The notes: generated from the letters alone by a model not told the origin. Shown: positions 17,557 to 26,111, numbered from the stretch's first letter. The stretch: 64,000 nucleotides of DNA from Treponema sp. (GCA_009784935.1 WQXI01000006.1:21176-85175); one strand, 5' to 3'. Program-made: numbers and translations.

Positions 17557-18411
17557 TTGAAATCAGGAATAATTTTTTTTAACAAAAAGCCGGGAGTAAC
17601 ATCTTTTGACGCATTGCGGGATATTAAACGTTTTCTTGGGACAAAAAAAGTAGGGCATACAGGCACTCTTGATAAATTTGCATCAGGGCTTTTAATTGTA
17701 CTTGCTGGAAAAGCTTTAAAACTAAGCCAGTGGTTTACAAATTGTGATAAAAAATATATTGGCAAAATTCGTTTTGGGATCGAAACAGATACCCTCGATC
17801 CGGAAGGCGTAGTAATAGCAGAAGCAGATCTGCCTTCCCGCGAAAAAACCGAGCAGGTTCTAGCGCAGTTTACCGGAGAAATTTTGCAGGCTCCCCCTGC
17901 TTATTCCGCGATTCATATAAACGGAAAACGGGCATCTGATCTTGCGCGTTCTGGGATTCAGCCGGAAATGAAAAAAAGACCTGTAACAATTTATGAACTT
18001 AAACTGCTCTCTTTTGAGAGCCCATTTGCAGAAATATTTGTCCATTGTTCCAGCGGGACATATATCCGCTCTCTGGCGCGGGATATTGCCCTCGCTGCGG
18101 GAAGCAGAGCGCATTTAACAGCTTTAAAAAGAACCAATGTAGGCAATTTTAATAATATAGAAGAAAACGTTCCAGCCGGTGAGTATAAATTAAATCCAAT
18201 AAATGAATCTATAATTTCTGCCTTGGGAATGAAGTGTATTAATGTTGAGCCGCAAATGGCTCTGCATGTTTTTAACGGAAAGCCTCTTTCTCAGATATTG
18301 GATGAAAAAGGCAAGGGAATATATGGATTATTTTCTGATGGAGCCCTTATCGCTGTTGTAAAGAATGATGACAGCGGCTGGAAATACGAATGTGTGCTGA
18401 ATAATACATAA
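17557..18411 (+). CDS. truB: tRNA pseudouridine(55) synthase TruB
   Basis: Converts U55 in the T-loop of tRNAs to pseudouridine. The catalytic Asp is in 'GHTGTLDKFASGLLIVL'; other family blocks are 'FFNKKPGVTSFDALRDIKR', 'QAPPAYSAIHINGKRASDLAR' and 'SSGTYIRSLARDIA'. A C-terminal PUA-like region follows ('KCINVEPQMALHVFNGKPL'). The frame is open to 17485, but that stretch is the palindromic repeat. I therefore start at the TTG at 17557, which gives the family N-terminus; GTG at 17545 is possible. No good Shine-Dalgarno is seen, so its expression may depend on coupling through the repeat. It is the last gene of the nusA operon here. Confidence 0.92.
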   Translation: MKSGIIFFNKKPGVTSFDALRDIKRFLGTKKVGHTGTLDKFASGLLIVLAGKALKLSQWFTNCDKKYIGKIRFGIETDTLDPEGVVIAEADLPSREKTEQVLAQFTGEILQAPPAYSAIHINGKRASDLARSGIQPEMKKRPVTIYELKLLSFESPFAEIFVHCSSGTYIRSLARDIALAAGSRAHLTALKRTNVGNFNNIEENVPAGEYKLNPINESIISALGMKCINVEPQMALHVFNGKPLSQILDEKGKGIYGLFSDGALIAVVKNDDSGWKYECVLNNT

Positions 18412-18430
18412 ATTTGTATTAAATAAGTCC

Positions 18431-18459
18431 TTGCAAAAAAACGGTTTTTCTGTTATTTT
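18431..18459 (+). promoter_or_regulatory. Promoter of the GH43 gene
   Basis: TTGCAA (18431-18436), 17-base spacer, TATTTT (18454-18459). The ATG at 18466 is six bases beyond the -10, at the expected transcription start, so the mRNA should be leaderless. It separates this gene from the nusA operon. Confidence 0.7.
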
Positions 18460-18465
18460 ATTAAA

Positions 18466-19431
18466 ATGAGATATTTAGTACCAAACGACTATATGGCAGA
18501 CCCTTCTGTGCATGTATTTAACGGAAAACTCTACATTTATCCCTCTCACGACTGGGAAGAACCCGGTACTGTAGAGAACGATAACGGCGATCACTTCAAT
18601 ATGAAAGACTATCATGTCTTTTCTTTGGATGATGTGGAAAACGGCGAAGTAACTGATCATGGTGTTGCCCTTGATGTTAAGGATATTCCATGGGCAGGCC
18701 GTCAATTATGGGACGGCGATGTCGCTCATAAAAACGGCAAATATTATATGTATTTTCCGCTTAAGGACAAAAATGATATATTTCGTTTTGGCGTAGCAAT
18801 TGCAGATAAACCCGAAGGTCCTTTTATTCCTCAGCCGGATCCAATGCGCGGCAGTTACAGCATAGATTCCTGTATTTTCGAAGAAAACGGTAATTATTAT
18901 ATGTACTTCGGCGGTATTTGGGGCGGTCAGCTTCAGCGTTACAAGGACAACAAAGCGCTCGAAAGCGGCGCTACATATCCTGCCGATAACGAACCTGCGA
19001 TTTGTCCGCGCGTTGCAAAATTAAGCGATGATATGCTTCAGTTTGGAGAGGAGCCAAAAGCAGTAGTTATTTTGGACAAGGACGGGAAACCATTAACGCA
19101 AGGCGATACCCAAAGGCGTTTTTTCGAAGCTTCGTGGGTGCACAAATATAACGGCAAGTATTATTTTTCGTATTCTACAGGGGATACTCATCTTTTATGT
19201 TATGCGACAGGCGATAATCCTTACGGTCCGTTTACATATCAAGGCGTAATTCTAACTCCTGTTGTCGGCTGGACAACTCATCATTGTATCGCTGAGTTTA
19301 AAGGCAAGTGGTATCTTTTTCATCACGACTGTGTTCCGTCAAAAGGCAAAACATGGCTTCGCAGTTTAAAAGTAACAGAAATTACCTATAATGCTGACGG
19401 TACTATTAATAAGATCAAAGGCGGGGGCTGA
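18466..19431 (+). CDS. Glycoside hydrolase family 43-type enzyme, cytoplasmic
   Basis: Likely a five-bladed beta-propeller glycosidase acting on arabinose- or xylose-containing oligosaccharides. Repeated 'NGKYYMYF/NGKLYIYP/NGKYYFSYS/KGKWYLFHH' blade motifs are plain. GH43 catalytic residues fit 'YMADPSVHVFNGKLYIYPSHD' in parts: the base Asp in 'MADPSV', the pKa-modulating Asp in 'SIDSCIF' and the acid Glu in 'FFEASWVHKYNG'. There is no signal peptide, so it probably works on imported oligosaccharides. No sugar transporter lies next to it, and the exact substrate cannot be read. It has its own promoter with no leader; a DbpA-domain gene follows two bases after its stop. Confidence 0.88.
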   Translation: MRYLVPNDYMADPSVHVFNGKLYIYPSHDWEEPGTVENDNGDHFNMKDYHVFSLDDVENGEVTDHGVALDVKDIPWAGRQLWDGDVAHKNGKYYMYFPLKDKNDIFRFGVAIADKPEGPFIPQPDPMRGSYSIDSCIFEENGNYYMYFGGIWGGQLQRYKDNKALESGATYPADNEPAICPRVAKLSDDMLQFGEEPKAVVILDKDGKPLTQGDTQRRFFEASWVHKYNGKYYFSYSTGDTHLLCYATGDNPYGPFTYQGVILTPVVGWTTHHCIAEFKGKWYLFHHDCVPSKGKTWLRSLKVTEITYNADGTINKIKGGG

Positions 19432-19433
19432 GT

Positions 19434-19967
19434 TTGGATAAAGAAAAAGCCAAAAGAAACATTAGCGCAATTCTGGAAAAAATGCATGCAGGCACCGATA
19501 TAACAGAAATGCACGAATACCACAAGCTATATAAAAAAGAGGTTTCTTTATTTAAGCGCTCGTGGGCAGCCGCATGGCTTTTTATGTATTATGACAAACG
19601 TGAGGCGCCGCCTACACAAACTGCATTTAATAAAGAAAAAACAAAAAGTATTAATAAAAAGGCTTCTGATAAATCCGAAAGAGTAGAAATAAACTTGAGC
19701 GAAGATGAATCAAAACGCCTTTTTATTAGCATAGGCAAAAACCGCCGTCTTTTTCCGCGGGAAGTTATAACTCTTATCATGACAAAAACATCGTCAGCAA
19801 GGGAAGATATCGGCTCTATAAGAATTCTCGATAATTATTCGTTTGTACAGGTAAGAGATACCAAAGCAGACGAAATAATCGAAAAGCTCACAGGCCACAG
19901 ATTCCGCGGCAGAACACTGACAGTTAACTACGCCAAACCAAAAATATCAGAATCAGAAACAGAGTAG
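19434..19967 (+). CDS. Stand-alone DbpA-type RNA-binding domain protein
   Basis: The C-terminal ~80 residues ('RLFISIGKNRRLFPREVITL' to 'GRTLTVNYAKP') match the RRM-like domain found at the end of DbpA-family DEAD-box helicases, where it recognises 23S rRNA. Here it has no helicase attached. The N-terminal ~60 residues are helical with a hydrophobic patch ('SWAAAWLFMYY'), and a Lys/Ser-rich linker joins the two. The start is a TTG two bases after the GH43 stop, with GGGGGC as a weak ribosome site. RNA binding is family knowledge; a role as an RNA chaperone or in ribosome assembly is inference. Confidence 0.78.
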   Translation: MDKEKAKRNISAILEKMHAGTDITEMHEYHKLYKKEVSLFKRSWAAAWLFMYYDKREAPPTQTAFNKEKTKSINKKASDKSERVEINLSEDESKRLFISIGKNRRLFPREVITLIMTKTSSAREDIGSIRILDNYSFVQVRDTKADEIIEKLTGHRFRGRTLTVNYAKPKISESETE

Positions 19968-20057
19968 TGTTTAGTGTAAAATGTGTGTGGCTTGGAATAC
20001 CCTCACACAGCAGTACAAAGACATGGAGTTTCTCAAATTAATATACTCTATGGAGTG

Positions 20058-20735
20058 CTATCGGGGAGGGTTTATAGGAATAGTATAATTAATACCATTT
20101 AACTCAAAATTAAAAGGATAGTTTTGAGTTGAGTATTCTTTAACTAAATTTCCTGTAAGAGTATCATATATCATTATTTGATTCCATTCATAACGTACAG
20201 ACCCCGGACGCCTAGGTGTTTCGCCCGGATTTAATAACCGAGTCCTCTCAAAAGAAAGCCAGAAATATTTATGGTCTTCTGTTACACCAACTTGTCTTGC
20301 ACTACTAGGATTATTATGAGTTAAAGTATTAATAAGATTGCCGTTTAAATCATACAAAAAACTTGGACCGCCGGACGTCAATACTGCTTTTTGTCCTGCA
20401 AAGATTCTTTCAATATCTTCCAAGAAGATAAATTGTAATTCTCCGCCGCGCACAATTGGATCTGCAATTGTTCTGCCGTAAAAATCGAAGAATTTTATGG
20501 TATATACACCTAAATTTGGAATTATCTCAACTGTAATAAAAACAACAAGGTTTTTTTCATTAAAAATATGATAACTGTCATATCTATTTATCTGTATTGT
20601 AGTTTCGCCGTCAAGAAATACAATTGTGTTATTAACAACTTGCGGTATTTCTTGGGAAAAGAGAAATTTTGTAATTATTAAGAATATTAGCATGATTAAA
20701 ACAAACATTCTTATTTTTTTTTGCTGGTTATACAT
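20058..20735 (-). CDS. Exported protein of unknown function
   Basis: About 225 residues. The start at 20735 gives a signal peptide (basic 'NQQKKIR', core 'MFVLIMLIFLIITKFLF', cut after SQ or before EIPQ). A longer frame to 20774 would run through the promoter. The mature part is beta-rich, with 'FYGRTIADPIVRGGELQFIF', 'LNGNLINTLTHN' and 'YDTLTGNLVKEYST', resembling repeated propeller or WD-like strands in periplasmic spirochaetal proteins. The family is not recognised. It has its own consensus-like promoter and a ~100-base gap from murE, so it is a separate unit. Confidence 0.65.
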   Translation of the reverse strand: MYNQQKKIRMFVLIMLIFLIITKFLFSQEIPQVVNNTIVFLDGETTIQINRYDSYHIFNEKNLVVFITVEIIPNLGVYTIKFFDFYGRTIADPIVRGGELQFIFLEDIERIFAGQKAVLTSGGPSFLYDLNGNLINTLTHNNPSSARQVGVTEDHKYFWLSFERTRLLNPGETPRRPGSVRYEWNQIMIYDTLTGNLVKEYSTQNYPFNFELNGINYTIPINPPR

Positions 20736-20745
20736 AATTAATTCT

Positions 20746-20774
20746 ATTATATCACGCAATTTATTAAATTTCAA
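20746..20774 (-). promoter_or_regulatory. Promoter of the exported protein gene
   Basis: On the minus strand: TTGAAA (20774-20769), 17-base spacer and TATAAT (20751-20746), preceded by TGA as an extended -10. The ATG at 20735 is 10 bases past the -10, leaving at most a few bases of leader. Confidence 0.75.
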
Positions 20775-20836
20775 GTTTTATTCCAGTTAAAAGTTCGCTG
20801 CAAGGTCCTGCGTGAGGCTCTTTTCAATAAATTTCG

Positions 20837-22408
20837 TTAATTAAAACCAATCTCTGCGAGAGCTTTTTCCGCTTCTGCGATTTCATCATAAGGCATTGTA
20901 TTGTCAGCATATATAATAGAATTTTCGTGTCCTTTTCCCAAAAATAAAACAATATCGCCTTTTTGCGCAAGCGACAAAGCCTTGCGTACTGCAGAAGGTC
21001 TGTCCGGAATAAGAAAAAGATTTTCGTCACGTTTTTGTGTTACGCCTTTTGCGATTTCTTCTATGATACTCATAGAATCTTCGCCGCGGGGGTCTTCGTC
21101 AGTAAGTACTATATAATCCGAGTACATAGAAGAAACCTCTCCTTGTTCGGCTCTTTTTTTTGTGTCGCGTTCTCCTGCAGATCCAAAAACACTGATTATC
21201 TTTCCGCCGGTTTTGATCTGTCTTGCATGTAATGGCGGAAAAATTGCAGTAAACGAAGAAGGCGTATGCGCATAATCTACGATGACCTCAAAAGGCTGTC
21301 CCTTATCTATGCTTGTCATTCTTCCTTTGACTGGTTTAAGGAATCTTACAAAAGGAGCTATTTCACGTAACGGCATCTTTAAAAGACCAGAAACAACAAG
21401 CAAAGAAGCCATTACATTGGCAGAATTAAACGCGCCGGGGAGTTTGTCTCTTATATTAATATGTTCTTTTAACGCAGGGATAAAAAGTGAATACCAGCTG
21501 CCCCATGCGCTGTTTTCTATTATTTCCAGAATGACGTCTCCATCTCTTCCCGCAGGGCTGTATGTAAAAGTTTTATGATGAGTCGCTTTAATAAAATACC
21601 GCGAATTTTTATCGTCAGCGTTAACTACGCCGAAAGGACCCGTAAAAGAGCCGCCGAATTTATTTAAAAGTTCCGGGGTTGGAGAAAATTTATCAAGCGC
21701 GCGGAATAGATTTGCCTTGTCATCCCTGTATTGTTCAAAGGTGCCATGAAACTCTAGATGTTCATGCGTAAGATTGGTGAGCACGCCGGAACAAAAGTCT
21801 ACGTCGCCGAGACGGTTTGTTTTTGGAGAAAGTCCGTGCGAACTCGCTTCCAATACAGCGTATTCACAGCCGTTATCTGCCATTTCTCTTAAAAGGCGCT
21901 GGACTACAGGAGCTTCGGGCGTAGTTTGATGTTCGCTGTTCCAGTAAACATCATTGCCGAGGCAGCTTTGGACTGTAGAAAAAAAGCCTGCCTTTTTTTT
22001 AAGCAAAGATAAAAGCTGCCAGATAAGATAGACTGTTGTGCTTTTTCCTTCTGTTCCTGTAACGCCTGTTACAAGCATACGGCTCGAAGGAAAATCATAA
22101 AAAGACGAAGAAATCGGAGACATTGCAAATCTGGAATTTTTAACTCTTAAATATACAACATTGGGATTAATTTTTCTTATTTCGTTTTCGTGTACAATTA
22201 CTGCGGCTCCGCGGTTAATTGCGTCAATAATATAGAGGCTTCCGTCTGTGTGCAGTCCCGGCAGCGCAAAAAAAAGATTGCCCGGTTTTACCTGACGCGA
22301 GTCATATTCAAGTCCTGTAACAAGCGGATTCATAACTCCGTTTAAAGATATAAAGCCGGATTTTTCTGAGATTTCTTTTGTAAAAAACTGCGACAGGTTC
22401 TTTTCCAT
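20837..22408 (-). CDS. murE: UDP-N-acetylmuramoyl-tripeptide synthetase MurE
   Basis: Adds the third amino acid to the peptidoglycan stem peptide, using ATP in the cytoplasm. The ATP loop is 'GVTGTEGKSTT' (~residue 114). Other Mur-ligase blocks are 'LTHEHLEFHGTFEQYRDDKANLF', here split as 'NLTHEHLEFHG' and 'YRDDKANLF', then 'VDYAHTPSSF' and 'GSAGERDTKKR'. The residue-3 specificity region reads 'TDEDPRGED', near the D-N-P-R type of diaminopimelate enzymes but not identical. Treponemes are known to use ornithine at this position, so substrate choice should not be assumed. 523 residues is normal. It follows the AMMECR1 gene by 7 bases and is probably co-transcribed with it. Confidence 0.93.
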   Translation of the reverse strand: MEKNLSQFFTKEISEKSGFISLNGVMNPLVTGLEYDSRQVKPGNLFFALPGLHTDGSLYIIDAINRGAAVIVHENEIRKINPNVVYLRVKNSRFAMSPISSSFYDFPSSRMLVTGVTGTEGKSTTVYLIWQLLSLLKKKAGFFSTVQSCLGNDVYWNSEHQTTPEAPVVQRLLREMADNGCEYAVLEASSHGLSPKTNRLGDVDFCSGVLTNLTHEHLEFHGTFEQYRDDKANLFRALDKFSPTPELLNKFGGSFTGPFGVVNADDKNSRYFIKATHHKTFTYSPAGRDGDVILEIIENSAWGSWYSLFIPALKEHINIRDKLPGAFNSANVMASLLVVSGLLKMPLREIAPFVRFLKPVKGRMTSIDKGQPFEVIVDYAHTPSSFTAIFPPLHARQIKTGGKIISVFGSAGERDTKKRAEQGEVSSMYSDYIVLTDEDPRGEDSMSIIEEIAKGVTQKRDENLFLIPDRPSAVRKALSLAQKGDIVLFLGKGHENSIIYADNTMPYDEIAEAEKALAEIGFN

Positions 22409-22415
22409 ATCTTTC

Positions 22416-22976
22416 CTATGCTTCCGAAAAAACTATTGCCGTAAATGTCTGTAATTGCGTATCAGGAGCATTATGTGATCCCTGAGGCAGTCCGGCTTTT
22501 ACGCAGATATAATCCAAGTATTCTTTTAAATCCCATCCTTGTTCAACAGGAACCTGCGGCAAGAGAACGCCGGAACGTCCCCGCCCTGTTAATAAAAGTC
22601 CATGTACTCCTACTTCTATTGTTTTAGGATCAGTGCAAATCTCCATCGGAGAAAGCGCCGAAATTTCGATTTGAAGCCTGTCCAGCTCATTCATTGATAA
22701 TGCCGGAAAGCGCGGATCTCCAAAAGCTGCTTCCCTTGCCATAAGCCGGACAGTTTCGATTAAAGGAAGGTTAGCGATCATCCTGCCGATACATCCGCGT
22801 AAACTGTGAGCAGGGCGCATGTGCAGCGAAACAAACGCCCCGCAGGGCTTTTGCAGATTTGAGTTATCTTCAACCTGTTTAAATGAAGGTTTTCGCCCTT
22901 CGAGCTCGGCAGTAATTGACTCCCGCGCCTGAGAAAGCAGGATGTTCTGTTCTTCTTTAGTTAGGGTGAATTTCAT
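22416..22976 (-). CDS. AMMECR1-domain protein (AmmeMemoRadiSam protein A type)
   Basis: 186 residues covering one AMMECR1 domain, with the signature 'LRGCIG' and the blocks 'REAAFGDPRFPALSMNELD' and 'IEISALSPME'. Related bacterial genes usually stand with Memo-family and radical SAM genes; neither is adjacent here, although an unrelated-looking radical SAM gene lies 6 kb away. The molecular role of the family is unsettled. The start codon is one base from a 24-base palindrome that separates it from divergent ispG. murE follows 7 bases after the stop. Confidence 0.88.
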   Translation of the reverse strand: MKFTLTKEEQNILLSQARESITAELEGRKPSFKQVEDNSNLQKPCGAFVSLHMRPAHSLRGCIGRMIANLPLIETVRLMAREAAFGDPRFPALSMNELDRLQIEISALSPMEICTDPKTIEVGVHGLLLTGRGRSGVLLPQVPVEQGWDLKEYLDYICVKAGLPQGSHNAPDTQLQTFTAIVFSEA

Positions 22977-23000
22977 ACCTATATATATTATAATATAGGT
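22977..23000. promoter_or_regulatory. Symmetric divergent promoter between the AMMECR1 gene and ispG
   Basis: Eight-base inverted arms ACCTATAT and ATATAGGT flank ATATTATA. The central ATTATAAT supplies a TATAAT on both strands (plus 22989-22994, minus 22992-22987). The start codons are 10 (AMMECR1) and 13 (ispG) bases beyond their -10s. The -35 regions are poor and would lie inside the opposite gene. Confidence 0.55.
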
Positions 23001-23007
23001 ACTTTTA

Positions 23008-24105
23008 ATGAAACAAGGAAAAAATACTAAAGCTGTTAAAATAGGCGGTTTTTCTCATGTTCGTACGGTTTATATCGGGGGGGAGAACCGCATTGCTGTT
23101 CAAACAATGTGGAAGGACAGTCTTAATGACGCAAATATAGAAAGCGCTGTTCAGAAAATTGAATCATTGCAGTCCATCGGCTGCGAGCTGCTTAGGTTTG
23201 CTGTTCCTACAATTAAATCTGCTGAGGTTCTGGGACGCCTTGCAGAGATCACGTCGATGCCGCTTGTCGCGGATATTCATTTTGATTATAAGATTGCGCT
23301 TAGATGTATGGATTTTCCTGTATCAAAAATCCGGATAAATCCCGGCAATATCGGCGTAAAAGAACATGTTAAAAAAGTGCTGGAAAAAGCCGGAAAGAGC
23401 GGTATTCCTATTCGTATTGGGGTGAATGCGGGAAGCCTTCCTGCCGATTTAAGAGCCAAAAAGGGTGAGGACTGCGCTCCAGCTATGGTTCAAGCGGCTC
23501 TGAGAGAAATTGATGTATTTAAGGAATTCGGTTTTACGGACTATCTGGTGTCAATGAAGGCAAGCAAAATTGCCGATAATATACATGCTAACCGAATTTT
23601 GTCAGAATTGACCGATGCGCCCCTTCATATAGGGGTAACAGAAGCCGGTCCCCTTGCAGCCGGAGTTGCAAGGAATACTGTCGCTATTGTGACGCTTATT
23701 AACGAAGGGATCGGCGACACGATAAGGGTTTCGCTTTCTGACACTATGGAAAATGAGATTATTGCAGGAAGGGAAATTCTTGCGGCTGCCGCTGAGATTT
23801 CCGGCTATCCGAGGCTTAAATGCGGGGGCGTTAATATTATTTCCTGTCCTCGCTGCGGCAGACATAGTTTTGACACTTTGGGGTTTACAAACCGCTGGAT
23901 GTCAAGGTTTTATGCTATGGACAAGGATATTACCATAGCAGTCATGGGGTGCGAAGTAAACGGCCCCGAAGAAGCAAGGCATGCCGACATCGGCATAACT
24001 GGCGCAGGAGATAAAGTGCTGATATTTAAGCATGGAAAAGTTGTTAAGACAATTACAGCCGCAGAAGCAGACGCGGCAATAAAAGAGGAAATAGATAAAT
24101 TATGA
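23008..24105 (+). CDS. ispG: 4-hydroxy-3-methylbut-2-en-1-yl diphosphate synthase
   Basis: Penultimate enzyme of the MEP isoprenoid pathway, a [4Fe-4S] enzyme that opens cyclic MEcPP to HMBPP. Family blocks include 'VQTMWKDSLNDANIES' (usual consensus Q-S-M-T), 'PLVADIHFDYKIAL', 'KIRINPGNIG' and 'RIGVNAGSLPADL'. The cluster cysteines are in 'SCPRCGRHSFD' and 'VMGCEVNGPEEA'. The Q-T-M-W variant of the early Q-S-M-T motif is worth noting. The 365-residue length is typical of the short bacterial form. The stop overlaps the next gene as ATGA. It shares a symmetric promoter region with the AMMECR1 gene. Confidence 0.95.
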   Translation: MKQGKNTKAVKIGGFSHVRTVYIGGENRIAVQTMWKDSLNDANIESAVQKIESLQSIGCELLRFAVPTIKSAEVLGRLAEITSMPLVADIHFDYKIALRCMDFPVSKIRINPGNIGVKEHVKKVLEKAGKSGIPIRIGVNAGSLPADLRAKKGEDCAPAMVQAALREIDVFKEFGFTDYLVSMKASKIADNIHANRILSELTDAPLHIGVTEAGPLAAGVARNTVAIVTLINEGIGDTIRVSLSDTMENEIIAGREILAAAAEISGYPRLKCGGVNIISCPRCGRHSFDTLGFTNRWMSRFYAMDKDITIAVMGCEVNGPEEARHADIGITGAGDKVLIFKHGKVVKTITAAEADAAIKEEIDKL

Positions 24106-25367
24106 GAAATAAAAACGTATGCCTAAAAATTTTATTTGGGGTCCTGTCGGCCGGTCAAGTGCGCCTTGGCGCAGCAAGGCACACTTACACGCCGACACCC
24201 TTCAAGTATTTTATTGGGCATACATTTCTTGTTCTATTATTATTTATATCTGTTCCGCTCTTTGCGCAGCAGCCGGTTCAGCCTTGGTGGCTTTCCCTTG
24301 AACAAGGCAAGCAAAGGTTCCGCTCAGGCGATTTTAGCGGCGCTTTAATGCTTTTTGAGGACTCACGCCGCAACAGGCGCGCTTCTTACGAACAGATGGA
24401 ACGCGATCTAATTCATTTTCTTTCTATGAATGAAGTGCGCCGTATCGGTGATTCACTCGAAAGAGTGGAGCATTTTTCGATCGAACGCCGCTATACTGCC
24501 GCAACTGCAGCTTTTAATGAACTCTTTTACAGGATTCCAAAAGCCAGCTTTAATAATTCTGCAAGCGCGGCTCTGGCGGCTTTTGATAAATTAAAAAATT
24601 ACCCCGAAGCAGAATTCTGGATTGGCGAAGTTTACAGGATAGAAGGCGAACTGCCTCTTGCTCTAATTCAATACAGAAGAGCGCTTGCAATGCGCGATGT
24701 TTTTGAAGATCCCGGTTTTACAGTTACAATTCAATATGCGATTGCAAGCGCTTTAAGAACCAGACAGGAATACACAGAGATGGAAAGAACTCTGCATGCT
24801 ATAATTACAGAAAATGATACATTGTGGTCAAATGCCGGCAGAGCAGAAAATAATACTACAGGCGTAATTCCGTTTGAACAAGCATCAGCTTCTTTTGCAA
24901 GGTCTGCGATGACAAGAACATTAACAGATCAAGGAATTAATCGTTTTATGGAATTATACAGATACAATAACAATACTGTAGAACAGGCGCACAGGCTTTT
25001 GGGATATCACTATACAGCGCAGGGACGTCCGTCAGGCGAACACCATCTTATGTTTGCGTTTCTTATTCAGAATACTATAATTATAGAAGAAGTCCGCCGC
25101 CAGCAGTATAATTTTGTGTTTACAAATCTGGAAGCGCTTTCGCGCGAATTAAACAGAAATCATCTTTTAAGATCATATATAAATGATGTTGAATATTTTA
25201 AAACAACTTATTATTTTGCAGCCAGTCTTTTTAGAAACGGAAAAACTACAGTTGCGCGCAGTTTGTGGAGCTTTTTAGCTTCTCAGCCGCAGGCAGGAGA
25301 ATGGCACAATAGAGCTGTAAGCCAGCTGCAAAATCCACGGTTAGAACCAATCGTAGAAATGCCTTAA
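24102..25367 (+). CDS. Exported TPR-like protein whose N-terminus carries an inserted repeat
   Basis: The ATG overlaps the ispG stop (ATGA), which supports this start. However, the signal-like segment only comes at residues ~36-57 ('IGHTFLVLLLFISVPLFAQQ'). The 30 or so residues before it are encoded by a palindromic repeat (24138-24200). The mature protein is helical, with tetratricopeptide-like pairs: 'LEQGKQRFRSGDFSGALMLF', 'AEFWIGEVYRIEGELPLALI' and 'YRRALAMRDVF'. It probably acts as a periplasmic or lipid-free envelope scaffold. The exact family is not recognised. Whether the extended N-terminus still allows export is an open question; a start nearer the signal would have to use a non-ATG codon. 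Confidence 0.72.
   Translation: MRNKNVCLKILFGVLSAGQVRLGAARHTYTPTPFKYFIGHTFLVLLLFISVPLFAQQPVQPWWLSLEQGKQRFRSGDFSGALMLFEDSRRNRRASYEQMERDLIHFLSMNEVRRIGDSLERVEHFSIERRYTAATAAFNELFYRIPKASFNNSASAALAAFDKLKNYPEAEFWIGEVYRIEGELPLALIQYRRALAMRDVFEDPGFTVTIQYAIASALRTRQEYTEMERTLHAIITENDTLWSNAGRAENNTTGVIPFEQASASFARSAMTRTLTDQGINRFMELYRYNNNTVEQAHRLLGYHYTAQGRPSGEHHLMFAFLIQNTIIIEEVRRQQYNFVFTNLEALSRELNRNHLLRSYINDVEYFKTTYYFAASLFRNGKTTVARSLWSFLASQPQAGEWHNRAVSQLQNPRLEPIVEMP
24138..24200. repeat. Palindromic repeat inside the 5' end of the TPR-like gene
   Basis: Outer arms GGG/CCC and TGTCGGC (24145-24151)/GCCGACA (24191-24197). Inner arms AAGTGCGCCTTG (24157-24168) and CAAGGCACACTT (24175-24186) with one mismatch and a six-base loop. 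The frame is kept open through it and encodes residues ~13-33 of the protein. Confidence 0.8.
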
Positions 25368-25399
25368 ATAATTCAATTTTGGGGTATACTATATTGAAC

Positions 25400-26086
25400 A
25401 TGCTTATTGTATCCGGTATAACTGTTGAAGTTTGCAGAAAAAATGTAAAAAATATGCTTCTCTATGTCAAACCGCCCGATGGTAAAGTGCTTGTAACAGC
25501 TCCGCTTTCTTTTCCTTATGATCAAATCGAACGTTTTGTTCGTTCTAAGGCTGATTGGATTACTGCCAATGTCGAAAAATATAAAATCCAGCAGCTTGAG
25601 TCAAAACAAAAGTATATATCGGGAGAAAGTTTTTTTGTCTGGGGCGAAAAATACAATCTGCAGATTAAATACGGCAGTAAAAATTCGATAGTACTTTCCG
25701 GAGAAAAAGCTGTATTCACAATCAAAAAAGGTTTAACTACAGAGAAGCGCGAAAAATTTGTCCGCGAATGGTACAGAAAACTTTTAATAGCCGAGGTCGA
25801 AGAAACCCTGCCAAAGTGGGAAAAGAAAACCGGTTTAAAAGCCGACATCTGGCAGACAAAATATATGAAGACCCGCTGGGGGTCCTGCAGACCAAAACTA
25901 AAAAAGATATGTCTCAATGTACAGCTTGCAAAATATTTTCCGCAGGGATTAGAATATATTATCCTGCACGAACTTATTCATTTTAAAGAAAGAGGACATA
26001 ACGCGCGGTTTAAATCACAGTTGGACAGATACATGCCGGATTGGAAAGAAGTTAAAAAAATGCTGAATAAGCAGGGTTTGGATTGA
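25400..26086 (+). CDS. YgjP-type M48-like metal-dependent hydrolase
   Basis: Zinc-dependent peptidase-like protein (DUF45 family). The metal site is H-E-L-I-H in 'IILHELIHFKERGHNARF', with the third His in 'GHNARF'. The blocks 'WGEKYNLQIKYG', 'YMKTRWGSCRPKLKKICLN' (as 'TRWGSCRPK') and the terminal 'MPDWKEVKKMLN' also fit. About 228 residues, the usual size. I take the ATG at 25400; the frame opens at a TTG at 25379, but TATACT (25385-25390) suggests transcription starts near 25397. The true cellular substrate of the family is not known. Convergent with the tRNA-Pro gene. Confidence 0.88.
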   Translation: MLIVSGITVEVCRKNVKNMLLYVKPPDGKVLVTAPLSFPYDQIERFVRSKADWITANVEKYKIQQLESKQKYISGESFFVWGEKYNLQIKYGSKNSIVLSGEKAVFTIKKGLTTEKREKFVREWYRKLLIAEVEETLPKWEKKTGLKADIWQTKYMKTRWGSCRPKLKKICLNVQLAKYFPQGLEYIILHELIHFKERGHNARFKSQLDRYMPDWKEVKKMLNKQGLD

Positions 26087-26087
26087 C

Positions 26088-26110
26088 GGGAGAAAAAAAC
26101 AAATTCTCCT
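26088..26110. terminator. Possible bidirectional hairpin between the hydrolase gene and tRNA-Pro
   Basis: GGAGAA and TTCTCC flank an A-rich loop, with GAC/GTC extending the stem across one mismatch. On the minus strand the loop reads as a T-run. It lies where both the plus-strand hydrolase transcript and the minus-strand tRNA should end. It is not a classic stem followed by a T-tract. Confidence 0.4.
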
Positions 26111-26111
26111 G

